Made by a program: the position numbers and the translations under genes
Part shown: positions 7,593-15,103 of the stretch, in pieces
Layout: every line of letters starts with the position of its first letter
Position numbering within the stretch: position 1 is the stretch's first letter
Source of the DNA: Savagea sp.
GTDB taxonomy: Bacteria > Bacillota > Bacilli > Bacillales_A > Planococcaceae
Direction of reading: 5' to 3'
Length of the DNA stretch: 20,395 nucleotides
Assembly: GCA_030152585.1 (NCBI GenBank)
Contig: JASLJC010000022.1
Span: 1 to 20,395 of the forward strand
The notes under the pieces: model-generated
What the model was told of the DNA's origin: nothing
What the model saw: only the letters and a program-made list of their open reading frames with translations
Databases searched by the model: none

Positions 7593-7615
7593 TTTTCGAC
7601 GGCCCATGTCGAAAA
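7593..7615. repeat. 8-bp inverted repeat in chemoreceptor leader
   Basis: TTTTCGAC (7593-7600) and GTCGAAAA (7608-7615) are perfect reverse complements with a seven-base loop, just upstream of the chemoreceptor ribosome binding site. It could be an operator or a leader hairpin. The 7616-7789 stretch before it is AT-rich; on the minus strand TTGACA (7688-7683) with an AT-rich -10 around 7664-7658 may be the promoter, at a long 18-19 base spacing. Confidence 0.4.
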
Positions 7616-7789
7616 GTAATAACCCCCATCTTATTCTATACAGAATTTGCATCCTATATATTAAGATTATAAGAAACTTTTATGTCAAATAAGTATCATT
7701 TTGACTTCTATAAACAATAAATGGTTATTATATCCTAATAAAAAGAGAGAAATAGAAGTTTAGTACTATACAGTAATTGGCTACTTTGA

Positions 7790-10700
7790 CTACTTTAATA
7801 GTTGTAAGACGCGTGATTCGTTGTCGTTAAAATGGGCGAGCATCGCGTGTTGCGCTTGTTGTAAAATACTCGCTTTCACTTCGTTCATTTTTTCTTTTGC
7901 CATATCGGCATCTTCAATACGTGAAAGTGCACTAGCTAGTTGTTCAGCACCAACGCGGACGTTACTTTCATTATGGTCGAGTCGATTCATAAGAGCGCCG
8001 ACATTACCGAGTTCCGTTGAAATAAAAGCAATCGCTTCATCGATACGACCGAGTGCGATTGCAGCGTGGTCATATTCACGAACGCAGATCGGGCTGACGT
8101 GTCGTAACATCGTATCGAACGAGCGGATTGAAGCATGAACGTGGTCAAATGCATTCGGACCGGTTTGGAAAATAAATTGATTATCTTTGAACGAATCATT
8201 CTGTTTAATTTGATACTCGACTTCAATCGCGTTCTTTGGTTCGATGAGTGTCACGTTATCATAACGTAAATGAACGGCGTCATTGATGACCGTATATTGT
8301 TCGTCTGTTAACGTTTCACCGTTTAGTCGCACGACGACAGAGTCGATGACGAGTTCTGCATCGGGCAATGCGCTTTCAGTTTCGTGTTCACAATACGCAT
8401 CTTCCCCATTTAAAGCGCTGACGTCGAGTGGAATCGGTTTCGGTGCAAAATATTCGACACGTAATCCCGTCTTTTTCGTTACATTAGCGTCTGGACGAGC
8501 ATTGCCGACGAGTGTCACTTGACCGTTTTGGAAGACGTACCCGTGCGGATTGTCTTCTGTTGCGCGTTCGATCGGTTGGCCGTTAAACGTCACCCGTTGT
8601 AAATGAGCCCCATTCGGAACGTTTGTCGATAATGAAGTATTATCGACCGAGACGACGCGGTAGCTTTTCGCTTCGTCTTTTCCTTGAGGGCGAGCGTCAC
8701 CATGCAGTTGGATTTGTTTCGTCGTTTCGTTCAATGTAAAACCATGTTCGTCATCGTATGAAATTTCGCCGTTTGGACCGAAAACACGAATCGCACGCGG
8801 CTCTTCTCGTTCGGCTACACCGTACGTTTCAGCGGACCCTTTTAATGTGAAGTCGTACGTTCCGTTTTGAATCGTTGCCGTTTCATTTTCTTGAACGTAC
8901 GTATAACGGATGATATTTTGAGCGTTCGCTTCAGGGCGTGCATTTCCGTATATTTCGAATCGTTTCGTTTCTTGATTGTAGATGAAGCCATTTTGTTTGT
9001 CCGCATCGTATGGAATCACTTTCCCGTTAATCGTCAAATGAATACTTCGTTCATAATCTTCCGGTAAATCCGAATACGTCTCGGCTAACGATTGTTCAAA
9101 TTTCACTTCGACTTTGTCGTCTCGATGAATCGTATCGACCGAAGTATGAATCATATGAATCGTATATTTTTCGTGATACCGTTTATCGTTCGTTAAAGAA
9201 CTAGATCCGTAGTCGCTATTTGACTTTACGGCCGGACGAGCGTTTCCATACAATTCAATCGTATTATTTTCAAAATTGTAAAAGAAGCCGTTCGTCTTCG
9301 TCGCATCGTACGGAATAATCGTGCCTTTCGAATTGACGAGTTGAATCGATTGAGGTTTTCCCTCCTCTCCTAAATTGTACACTTGAGGTCTTTTTTGTAA
9401 CGGGATTTCATAAAATTGTGGCTCATCTTTGTTCGTCGGAGGTGCATACAATACAGCAACTTTTTCGGCTTTGTCCATATCTGGACGTGCATCTCCATAC
9501 AAGGTGACATGTCCTGTTTTTTTATCATACGTAAAGCCATTTTGTTTGTCCGCATCATAATGAATTTCACGATTCCCGACGAAAACACGTAACGATTTTT
9601 CAACCGTCGGATCAGGATTTTCTAAATTATACGTATTAATATCTTTAGCTGCTTGAATCATATGTGTCTGTGCATCTTTGTCGTGATCTTTTAAATAGTC
9701 CGCTCGTACCGATTCACGAAAAGATGGGCGGTATTTACCGTACATATAAATTTTTTTCGAGTCGGTATCGATATAAATGCCATCGGGTTGTTCACCTTGA
9801 GCGGGTTTCGTACTTAAAAAATGTTCACGTGGTACTTTTGTTCCGCCGACAGTAACACGTAGAGATGTCGGTCCTTCGGTTTCGCCTCGTATGTTATAAA
9901 AGTTTGAAAATCCCGGAATGTCATGTGTATAGACTTCATCAACTGCGCCGTCTCCGACATATTGGAATTGGTAATAATCTTGTGCATCGTCGACGGCTTC
10001 TTCTCCAATGATCGCATCTCCGAAAAATGTAACGACCGAGCCATTGACCGTATAACCTCCCGCTGGTTGTTCTCCTGTTCCATCCCAATACGTCAAAATA
10101 CGTGCACCGTCGTCATTATATTTCGTAATTTGAAACGAAGCCTCTTTCGTATTCATTCGATACAATTCAGGTGGGGCTTTGAGCCGTTTTTGATTCGATT
10201 GCGGTGGCAAATCGAGTATATCTGTATTCGGAATGAGTTCTTCGTTTGCCCCAAGTGTTCCAGTATGAAGGTTGAATACTTGTTTGGCGATATTCCCTTC
10301 AGTCGTCGTATACAAAATGTCGATATCACCATTTGGGGCGACGTTCGGTGAAAACGTAAATCCATTCGGTCCGTTTTGATAGCCATAATTCGGCAAAGGG
10401 ATATCTTTCGTATGAAGTGTCCCGTTTCGATGTAGAGCGAGCGTGCCACGGTCTGTCGTTAACGTATAATTTCCTGCTGTTAATCGTTGGGAAGCTGCTT
10501 CATTACGATCACTATGAATGACCGTTCGTTCGCCATTCAGTGCCATTTCGTATCGCTTTCCGCTTTTTCGTGTCGACTCAAAAATGACGCGCGTTCCGTC
10601 TTTTGAAAAGCGCGGCGTATGATCATTGACAGTCGTCAGTAGTTCACTTTTAGGAGGAGTCGACGGTGTACTGATGACTTGCGACTGCTTCCCTTGCACG

Positions 10701-11272
10701 AGGTGCGTTTCCGATTGCATTTCTTCTTCGTTTTTTCCTTGTACGTTGTAAACGTGAGATAACTCCGTCTGCTTTGTTGCCGAAGAGAGCGGAATGGAAT
10801 CGGTCGTTTTTTTATCAAAATACGTAAAAGAATCAACTTCTGGATGTGTTAAAAGCGGACGCGTATTAAATTGTGTGTTGGCGACAATGTCACTTAAATT
10901 TTTCTTCAATGCATCGATTTCGTTTTGAATAATAAGTGTATCAGCATGAGATGTATTCGAATGAATGTCCGTTAAAGGAGCATTCATCGCTTGAATTGTT
11001 AACTCTCGAATACGTTGCGTAATTTCAGATAGTTCCATCATTGCACTATCAGCCGTTGCAAGTAATGATTTTGCATCCCCGATATTTCGTACTGCTTGAT
11101 TAGAACCGATTTTCAGTGCGCGTAATTTTTCGCTAATCGCCATACCCGCTGCATCATCGGCTGCTTTTGTAATCCGTTTGCCGCTTGAAAGTTTGGCGGT
11201 AGATAGTTGTGTTTGTTCGTTATTTTTTCGTAATTGGTTCAAAATATGTAACCCATTCCCATTAATAATCAT
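7790..11272 (-). CDS. Giant flagellin with large surface-exposed insert
   Basis: A 1160-residue flagellin, about four times the length of a typical Bacillus Hag. Residues 1-140 are a normal D0/D1 N-terminus (KLSSGKRITKAADDAAGMAI, ITQRIRELTIQA). Residues 1031-1160 are the C-terminal D1/D0 part (FQTGPNA, ALMNRLDH, SALSRIEDADMA, ILQQAQHAML, RVLQLLK). Between them is an insert of about 890 residues. At 218-243 it has a WD40/PD40-like motif (TPRFSKDGTRVIF) typical of TolB-type propellers. From about 465 to 930 it has six repeats of roughly 65-100 residues, each ending in a GNARP-like motif (about 512, 593, 676, 776, 858, 923), plus a degenerate copy near 404-421. The subunit should be exported by the flagellar type III machinery and display the insert on the filament. 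Cysteines at 961 and 1063 are unusual for a flagellin. GGGGG eight bases before ATG supports the start. No clear terminator follows. Confidence 0.9.
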   Translation of the reverse strand: MIINGNGLHILNQLRKNNEQTQLSTAKLSSGKRITKAADDAAGMAISEKLRALKIGSNQAVRNIGDAKSLLATADSAMMELSEITQRIRELTIQAMNAPLTDIHSNTSHADTLIIQNEIDALKKNLSDIVANTQFNTRPLLTHPEVDSFTYFDKKTTDSIPLSSATKQTELSHVYNVQGKNEEEMQSETHLVQGKQSQVISTPSTPPKSELLTTVNDHTPRFSKDGTRVIFESTRKSGKRYEMALNGERTVIHSDRNEAASQRLTAGNYTLTTDRGTLALHRNGTLHTKDIPLPNYGYQNGPNGFTFSPNVAPNGDIDILYTTTEGNIAKQVFNLHTGTLGANEELIPNTDILDLPPQSNQKRLKAPPELYRMNTKEASFQITKYNDDGARILTYWDGTGEQPAGGYTVNGSVVTFFGDAIIGEEAVDDAQDYYQFQYVGDGAVDEVYTHDIPGFSNFYNIRGETEGPTSLRVTVGGTKVPREHFLSTKPAQGEQPDGIYIDTDSKKIYMYGKYRPSFRESVRADYLKDHDKDAQTHMIQAAKDINTYNLENPDPTVEKSLRVFVGNREIHYDADKQNGFTYDKKTGHVTLYGDARPDMDKAEKVAVLYAPPTNKDEPQFYEIPLQKRPQVYNLGEEGKPQSIQLVNSKGTIIPYDATKTNGFFYNFENNTIELYGNARPAVKSNSDYGSSSLTNDKRYHEKYTIHMIHTSVDTIHRDDKVEVKFEQSLAETYSDLPEDYERSIHLTINGKVIPYDADKQNGFIYNQETKRFEIYGNARPEANAQNIIRYTYVQENETATIQNGTYDFTLKGSAETYGVAEREEPRAIRVFGPNGEISYDDEHGFTLNETTKQIQLHGDARPQGKDEAKSYRVVSVDNTSLSTNVPNGAHLQRVTFNGQPIERATEDNPHGYVFQNGQVTLVGNARPDANVTKKTGLRVEYFAPKPIPLDVSALNGEDAYCEHETESALPDAELVIDSVVVRLNGETLTDEQYTVINDAVHLRYDNVTLIEPKNAIEVEYQIKQNDSFKDNQFIFQTGPNAFDHVHASIRSFDTMLRHVSPICVREYDHAAIALGRIDEAIAFISTELGNVGALMNRLDHNESNVRVGAEQLASALSRIEDADMAKEKMNEVKASILQQAQHAMLAHFNDNESRVLQLLK

Positions 11273-11364
11273 AAAGTAACCCCCTAAGTATTCCCAAATG
11301 ACCTATATTATACACTTAATTTCTCAACAGGTGGCGGAATTATCCGAAGGGTGAACAGAAAACG

Positions 11365-11373
11365 TGGTAAAAT
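11365..11373 (+). promoter_or_regulatory. Extended -10 promoter of the chaperone locus
   Basis: TG (11365-11366), G, TAAAAT (11368-11373) is an extended -10 element 30 bases before the first gene of the chaperone locus; no good -35 is seen. On the opposite strand TATAAT-like sequence near 11315-11320 could serve the flagellin gene, but I find no matching -35 and no confident sigma-D motif. Confidence 0.4.
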
Positions 11374-11402
11374 GAAAATAGATTTGTTAGGAGGGGTTTT
11401 TT

Positions 11403-11903
11403 ATGGAAAAAGAACGAGTAGAAGAAAGTTTGTCATTAACGGCATCACAAGAACAATTGAAACATGTGAAACAAATTCAGTTACATCATGAATCTGAAAG
11501 TGTGACGTATTACGAAGCCTCATTAGTCGAACGAGAAAAAGATACACTACGTCAAGCGACGGAAGATTGTAATCAACAGTACGACGCACTCACGATGACC
11601 GCTTTACAGACGATCAATATGTTAGATCAAATTGCGTCGTCCTATCAACAAACGACTGAAAATGAAGAAATCGCTCAACAACTGCAACAAGTCGCTTTTA
11701 TGGCGATCCAACAATTGCAGCCATACGGCGTCGAAGAAATTCCAGTGATGGGAGAGCCGTTCGATCCTGCGACGATGGAGTCATTTGGTCGTTATAAAGA
11801 AGACGAGGAGCCAAGTGAACAACCGGTCGTAGCACTTGTACATCGCCGCGCTTTTCGCCAAGGAGACCGTATCATTCAAGATGCGATTGTCTATACGACA
11901 TAA
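11403..11903 (+). CDS. GrpE-like nucleotide exchange factor
   Basis: A 166-residue protein. Residues 1-105 are predicted helical and rich in Gln and Glu, consistent with the GrpE helical stalk. Residues 108-166 match the GrpE beta domain: YGVEEIPVMGEPFDPATMES (108-127) corresponds to the G-x-x-FDP-x-x-H/M-E core, and DRIIQDAIVYT (155-165) to the strand ending R-x-x-R-P-A-x-V in GrpE. GrpE releases ADP from Hsp70. The usual His after FDPxx is Met, and the final R-P of the family is Q-D, so this is a divergent paralogue, unlikely to be the housekeeping GrpE of the hrcA-grpE-dnaK-dnaJ operon. Being first in an operon with an Hsp70 and J-like proteins supports a dedicated exchange factor. AGGAGGGG six bases before the ATG supports the start. 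Confidence 0.75.
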   Translation: MEKERVEESLSLTASQEQLKHVKQIQLHHESESVTYYEASLVEREKDTLRQATEDCNQQYDALTMTALQTINMLDQIASSYQQTTENEEIAQQLQQVAFMAIQQLQPYGVEEIPVMGEPFDPATMESFGRYKEDEEPSEQPVVALVHRRAFRQGDRIIQDAIVYTT

Positions 11904-11921
11904 ACGGAGAGGAGGAGCGGT

Positions 11922-13196
11922 ATGTCTGTCGAGACATTTGAGCAACAGACGTATTATGAACTGTTTGATGTACCGAAAGAAGCCGATGCAGATACATTAA
12001 AGCGTGCTTATTATAAAAAAGTACGCCAATATCCGAACGAGACGCATCCCGAACACTTTATCTATTTACGCAAAGCATACGAAACGTTAAGTGATCCGAC
12101 GTTAAAAGAAGTCTACGACATGGCCATTGAAGGGAAAGAACGTTATCAATCGGTAGAAGAACGTTCAGAAAGTACGAGCCGTACGACACGTACGAAAGAA
12201 GAGGACAGAACGCTCGAACAATTCGAACGAGCGACATATTACGAACGACTGAACGTCGCTTCTAATGCATCGAGTGCTGAGATTAAACGAGCCTTTTATC
12301 GTCTCGTTCGAACGTATCCGCACGAACATTATCCCGAACATTTTATGTTGTTGCGAGAAGCGTATGAAGTATTGTCAGAAGAAACACGTCGCGCACAATA
12401 CGATGCCGTATTACGAGGAGATGTTTTGTCCGAAGAAGAACGCGAGCGAATGTATCGCATTTTTGATGAAGCGCACGATGCTTTTGAAGAAGAAGAGTAT
12501 GAACAGGCGTATGCGCTCTTACACGATTTATATGTGCAATATCCGACAGAAGCGATCGTATTTCATCATTACACGGAATTTTTATGGCAGTTGGATGAAG
12601 AGACGGCGCTCGAGCGATATGAGACGCTCTTTTACAACGAGATTCCACGTGTAGAAGAAGGACATTTATACATTTTAGCGCGATATATCGTCCGAGCCGG
12701 ACAGACGGAGTCGATTGCTCATTTTGAACGACGTATGCAAGAGATTGTCGCACACGTTCAGTTGAATGATGCACAATTAGAAGAGTTCGCCTTGTTTTTA
12801 CAACATTACGACGACGGACATTGGATTACGTCGGCTGATATTTACTCTTTATATGCTCAACTTCTACGTCAACTCAAGCGTCACCGTCACCACGACGTAG
12901 CCGAACAGATGATCGCCTCATTTGAAGAAAAAGCGATGCATGCACCAGAACAACCGGTCCAGTCGCAGGCAAGTGAAACGTCGACAACGTCGGAATACAG
13001 TTTATTTGAAACGATTATCTTTACATTGATGATGAGTGTATTTTTCACACCGATTGTCGGTATTATAGCAGGTGTAATCGTTCATATTTATGAAATACCT
13101 GTCGTCACACGTATAAAACAAATCGTCGGTTGTCTTTTCCAACTGATCATTACATTGATCGTTCTTTATGTATTATTTGCGATTATATTTGGATAG
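11922..13196 (+). CDS. Membrane-anchored protein with two J-like domains
   Basis: A 424-residue protein with two successive J-like domains (about 10-66 and 105-165). Each has helix II (TLKRAYYKKVRQ; EIKRAFYRLVRT) and helix III (LRKAYETLSD; LREAYEVLSE). The HPD loop is replaced by YPNETHPEHF (37-46) and YPHEHYPEHF (132-141). A helical, TPR-like region follows (about 170-335), then a Ser/Thr/Gln-rich linker and two hydrophobic segments (about 362-388 and 400-423), so the J-like domains should face the cytoplasm at the membrane. E. coli HscC is also served by membrane-anchored J proteins (DjlB/DjlC). Whether the altered loop still stimulates Hsp70 ATPase is unknown. A GGAGAGGAGG site precedes the ATG, and the gap from the GrpE-like gene is 18 bases. 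Confidence 0.8.
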   Translation: MSVETFEQQTYYELFDVPKEADADTLKRAYYKKVRQYPNETHPEHFIYLRKAYETLSDPTLKEVYDMAIEGKERYQSVEERSESTSRTTRTKEEDRTLEQFERATYYERLNVASNASSAEIKRAFYRLVRTYPHEHYPEHFMLLREAYEVLSEETRRAQYDAVLRGDVLSEEERERMYRIFDEAHDAFEEEEYEQAYALLHDLYVQYPTEAIVFHHYTEFLWQLDEETALERYETLFYNEIPRVEEGHLYILARYIVRAGQTESIAHFERRMQEIVAHVQLNDAQLEEFALFLQHYDDGHWITSADIYSLYAQLLRQLKRHRHHDVAEQMIASFEEKAMHAPEQPVQSQASETSTTSEYSLFETIIFTLMMSVFFTPIVGIIAGVIVHIYEIPVVTRIKQIVGCLFQLIITLIVLYVLFAIIFG

Positions 13197-13207
13197 AGGG
13201 GAAATGA

Positions 13208-14893
13208 GTGGAAAAACGAGTACAACAATTACAAGAAGCATTAGACCGACTCGATCATATGATTGGGTTACACGAAATTAAACGGTCGATCGCCGCATTA
13301 CAAATTGAAATGCGCGGCAGACAACGTGTTGCGCAAGCGGATCATAACATTCAAAACGAAACGTCATATCATATGATGTTTTCAGGAGATGCGGGAACTG
13401 GAAAGACAGAAGTTGCCCGTATTATCGCTCAAATTATGTACGGTGCGAACGTATCGAGAACGAATACATTTATTGAAGTCGATCGCTCTGATATCGTCGG
13501 TGAATATATCGGACATACAGAAGCAAAAATGAAAAGATTAATTGAACAAGCAAAAGGTGGCGTCTTATTTATCGATGAAGCGTATGCGCTCGTCGGGGAA
13601 GGCAACGACTTCGGAAAAGAAGCGATCAACGTTTTAATTAAAGCGATGGAAGATGAGCGCGATGACCTCATTATTATCCTTGCAGGGTATCGTGCCGAAA
13701 TGCGCGAATTAATGAAAATGAACGAAGGGTTCCGTTCGCGTATTCCGTATCATTTTATTTTCCCGAATTATACGCCATCTGAACTTGCGCAAATTATCGT
13801 CCGTATCGTCACGTCACGCGGATTTGATAGTTTAGACATACTCGGACCACTGAAACAAGCCGTCTCGCGCGCTGTCCGTCAAGGAAGTGTCGAAGGAAAT
13901 GGACGGTGGGCGCGTAATCAAGCCGAACGTTTAATTAAAGCTCATTACGCACGTATCGGTTTAAATGAGCAAGACGAACCGCTCCTTTTGACGGAGTCGG
14001 ACGTTACGGAAGCGTTTGAAGAGAACGTACAAGGACGAAGTGAAGATGAAGAAGGATTGTTGCGCATTCAAGAAGAAGCGTTACAACAATTGAATCAGCT
14101 CGTCGGACTCGACACGTTGAAAGAGACTGTTCAACGGTGGCTTCAATTCGTCGCGGTAGAAAATGAACGAAAACGCCAAAATATCGAAACGACGCCGATG
14201 ACGATGCATATGACATTTACAGGACCACCCGGCACCGGGAAGACGACAGTTGCGCGTATTATCGGACGTTATTTGTACGGGTTAGGCATATTACCTGCAA
14301 GTACGTTTATCGAAGCGGATCGTTCGGATCTCGTCGGTCGTTATATCGGACAGACCGAAGCGAAAACGATGCGCCTCATTGAGCGAGCAGACGGAGGTGT
14401 CCTATTTATTGACGAAGCGTATGCCCTCGTCGGAGACGGTAAAGATTTCGGGCGACAAGCGATCGACACCCTCATTAAAGAGATGGAAGAACGAAAAGAC
14501 CGTCTCATCGTCATTTTGGCAGGTTACGATGAAGAGATGAAAGCACTGTACGAGATGAACCCGGGATTACGTTCACGTGTACCGCATCATTTCTCATTCC
14601 CGAATTACAAAGCCAATGAGTTATATGCGATTGCCTGTCAACTTTTGAAACGCGAATCATACGTTTTAACAGCGGAAGCTGAAGAAACACTAAAGGAAGT
14701 AATTTCGTTTTCTGCAAATCATGGTAAAATAGAAGGCAATGGCCGCTGGGTCCGCAATCGGATCGATGCGATTCGATTAATGCAAAGTAACCGTGTATTT
14801 GCACAACAAATGCAAGGAATTCAACAAATTGAAGCGATCGATATACAACGTGTGTGGGAGGAGGATGAAGGAATTGGACTCTATTTGGAGTGA
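13208..14893 (+). CDS. Double CbxX/SpoVK-type AAA+ ATPase
   Basis: A 561-residue protein made of two related AAA+ modules of the CbxX/CfqX (SpoVK-like) class. Module 1 (about 15-280) has Walker A GDAGTGKT (60-67), Walker B LFIDE (120-124) and arginine-finger region GFRSRIP (174-180). Module 2 (about 290-555) has GPPGTGKT (339-346), LFIDE (399-403) and GLRSRVP (453-459). Both carry the VGxYIGxTEAK loop (97-107; 376-386) and the sensor-2-like EGNGRW (229-234; 509-514), so both should bind and hydrolyse ATP. CbxX remodels Rubisco; SpoVK is a sporulation protein. Here, within an Hsp70 operon, it may remodel or extract the same clients, by inference only. The start is GTG 13208 with AGAGGGG before it; the ATG at 13204 is in another frame and soon stops. 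The gene overlaps the next by 29 bases. Confidence 0.85.
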   Translation: MEKRVQQLQEALDRLDHMIGLHEIKRSIAALQIEMRGRQRVAQADHNIQNETSYHMMFSGDAGTGKTEVARIIAQIMYGANVSRTNTFIEVDRSDIVGEYIGHTEAKMKRLIEQAKGGVLFIDEAYALVGEGNDFGKEAINVLIKAMEDERDDLIIILAGYRAEMRELMKMNEGFRSRIPYHFIFPNYTPSELAQIIVRIVTSRGFDSLDILGPLKQAVSRAVRQGSVEGNGRWARNQAERLIKAHYARIGLNEQDEPLLLTESDVTEAFEENVQGRSEDEEGLLRIQEEALQQLNQLVGLDTLKETVQRWLQFVAVENERKRQNIETTPMTMHMTFTGPPGTGKTTVARIIGRYLYGLGILPASTFIEADRSDLVGRYIGQTEAKTMRLIERADGGVLFIDEAYALVGDGKDFGRQAIDTLIKEMEERKDRLIVILAGYDEEMKALYEMNPGLRSRVPHHFSFPNYKANELYAIACQLLKRESYVLTAEAEETLKEVISFSANHGKIEGNGRWVRNRIDAIRLMQSNRVFAQQMQGIQQIEAIDIQRVWEEDEGIGLYLE

Positions 14894-15089
14894 AGATGAT
14901 CGCAATTTTATTGAAGAAGTCGAGCGAATCGTTCGACGTCAACGAAAAGAACAAGCAGATGAACTGTTAGCACGTACGCAATTTTATGATTTGCTTTATG
15001 AAGATCCATTTTACGTAAATCATTACGAACCAGCGTATTGGGCGGATTATATTATACATGGTGATGTAGAAGAAATCGATCGAACATAA
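14865..15089 (+). CDS. Small conserved-looking operon protein, 74 aa
   Basis: A charged 74-residue protein without hydrophobic segments. Residues 10-45 form a likely amphipathic helix (DDRNFIEEVERIVRRQRKEQ), followed by an aromatic-rich region (FYDLLYEDPFYVNHYEPAYW, 40-59) and an acidic tail. I do not recognise it. A run GGGAGGAGG abuts the ATG at 14865, giving a short spacing of about three bases from the best GGAGG. The start lies inside the end of the AAA+ gene, so translation is probably coupled. It is followed after 14 bases by the Hsp70 gene. The position and codon use argue that it is a real gene, perhaps an adaptor between the AAA+ and Hsp70 parts. Confidence 0.65.
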   Translation: MKELDSIWSEDDRNFIEEVERIVRRQRKEQADELLARTQFYDLLYEDPFYVNHYEPAYWADYIIHGDVEEIDRT

Positions 15090-15103
15090 AAGGAGAGAAT
15101 ACA

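Noticed and set aside
7790..11272. Flagellinolysin (metalloprotease flagellin)
   Set aside because: No HExxH motif is visible in the insert.
12343..12774. 143-codon antisense frame within the double J-like gene
   Set aside because: Shadow frame, Arg/His-rich, no ribosome binding site.
14511..14954. 147-codon antisense frame within the AAA+ gene
   Set aside because: Shadow of the second AAA+ module; no supporting signals.
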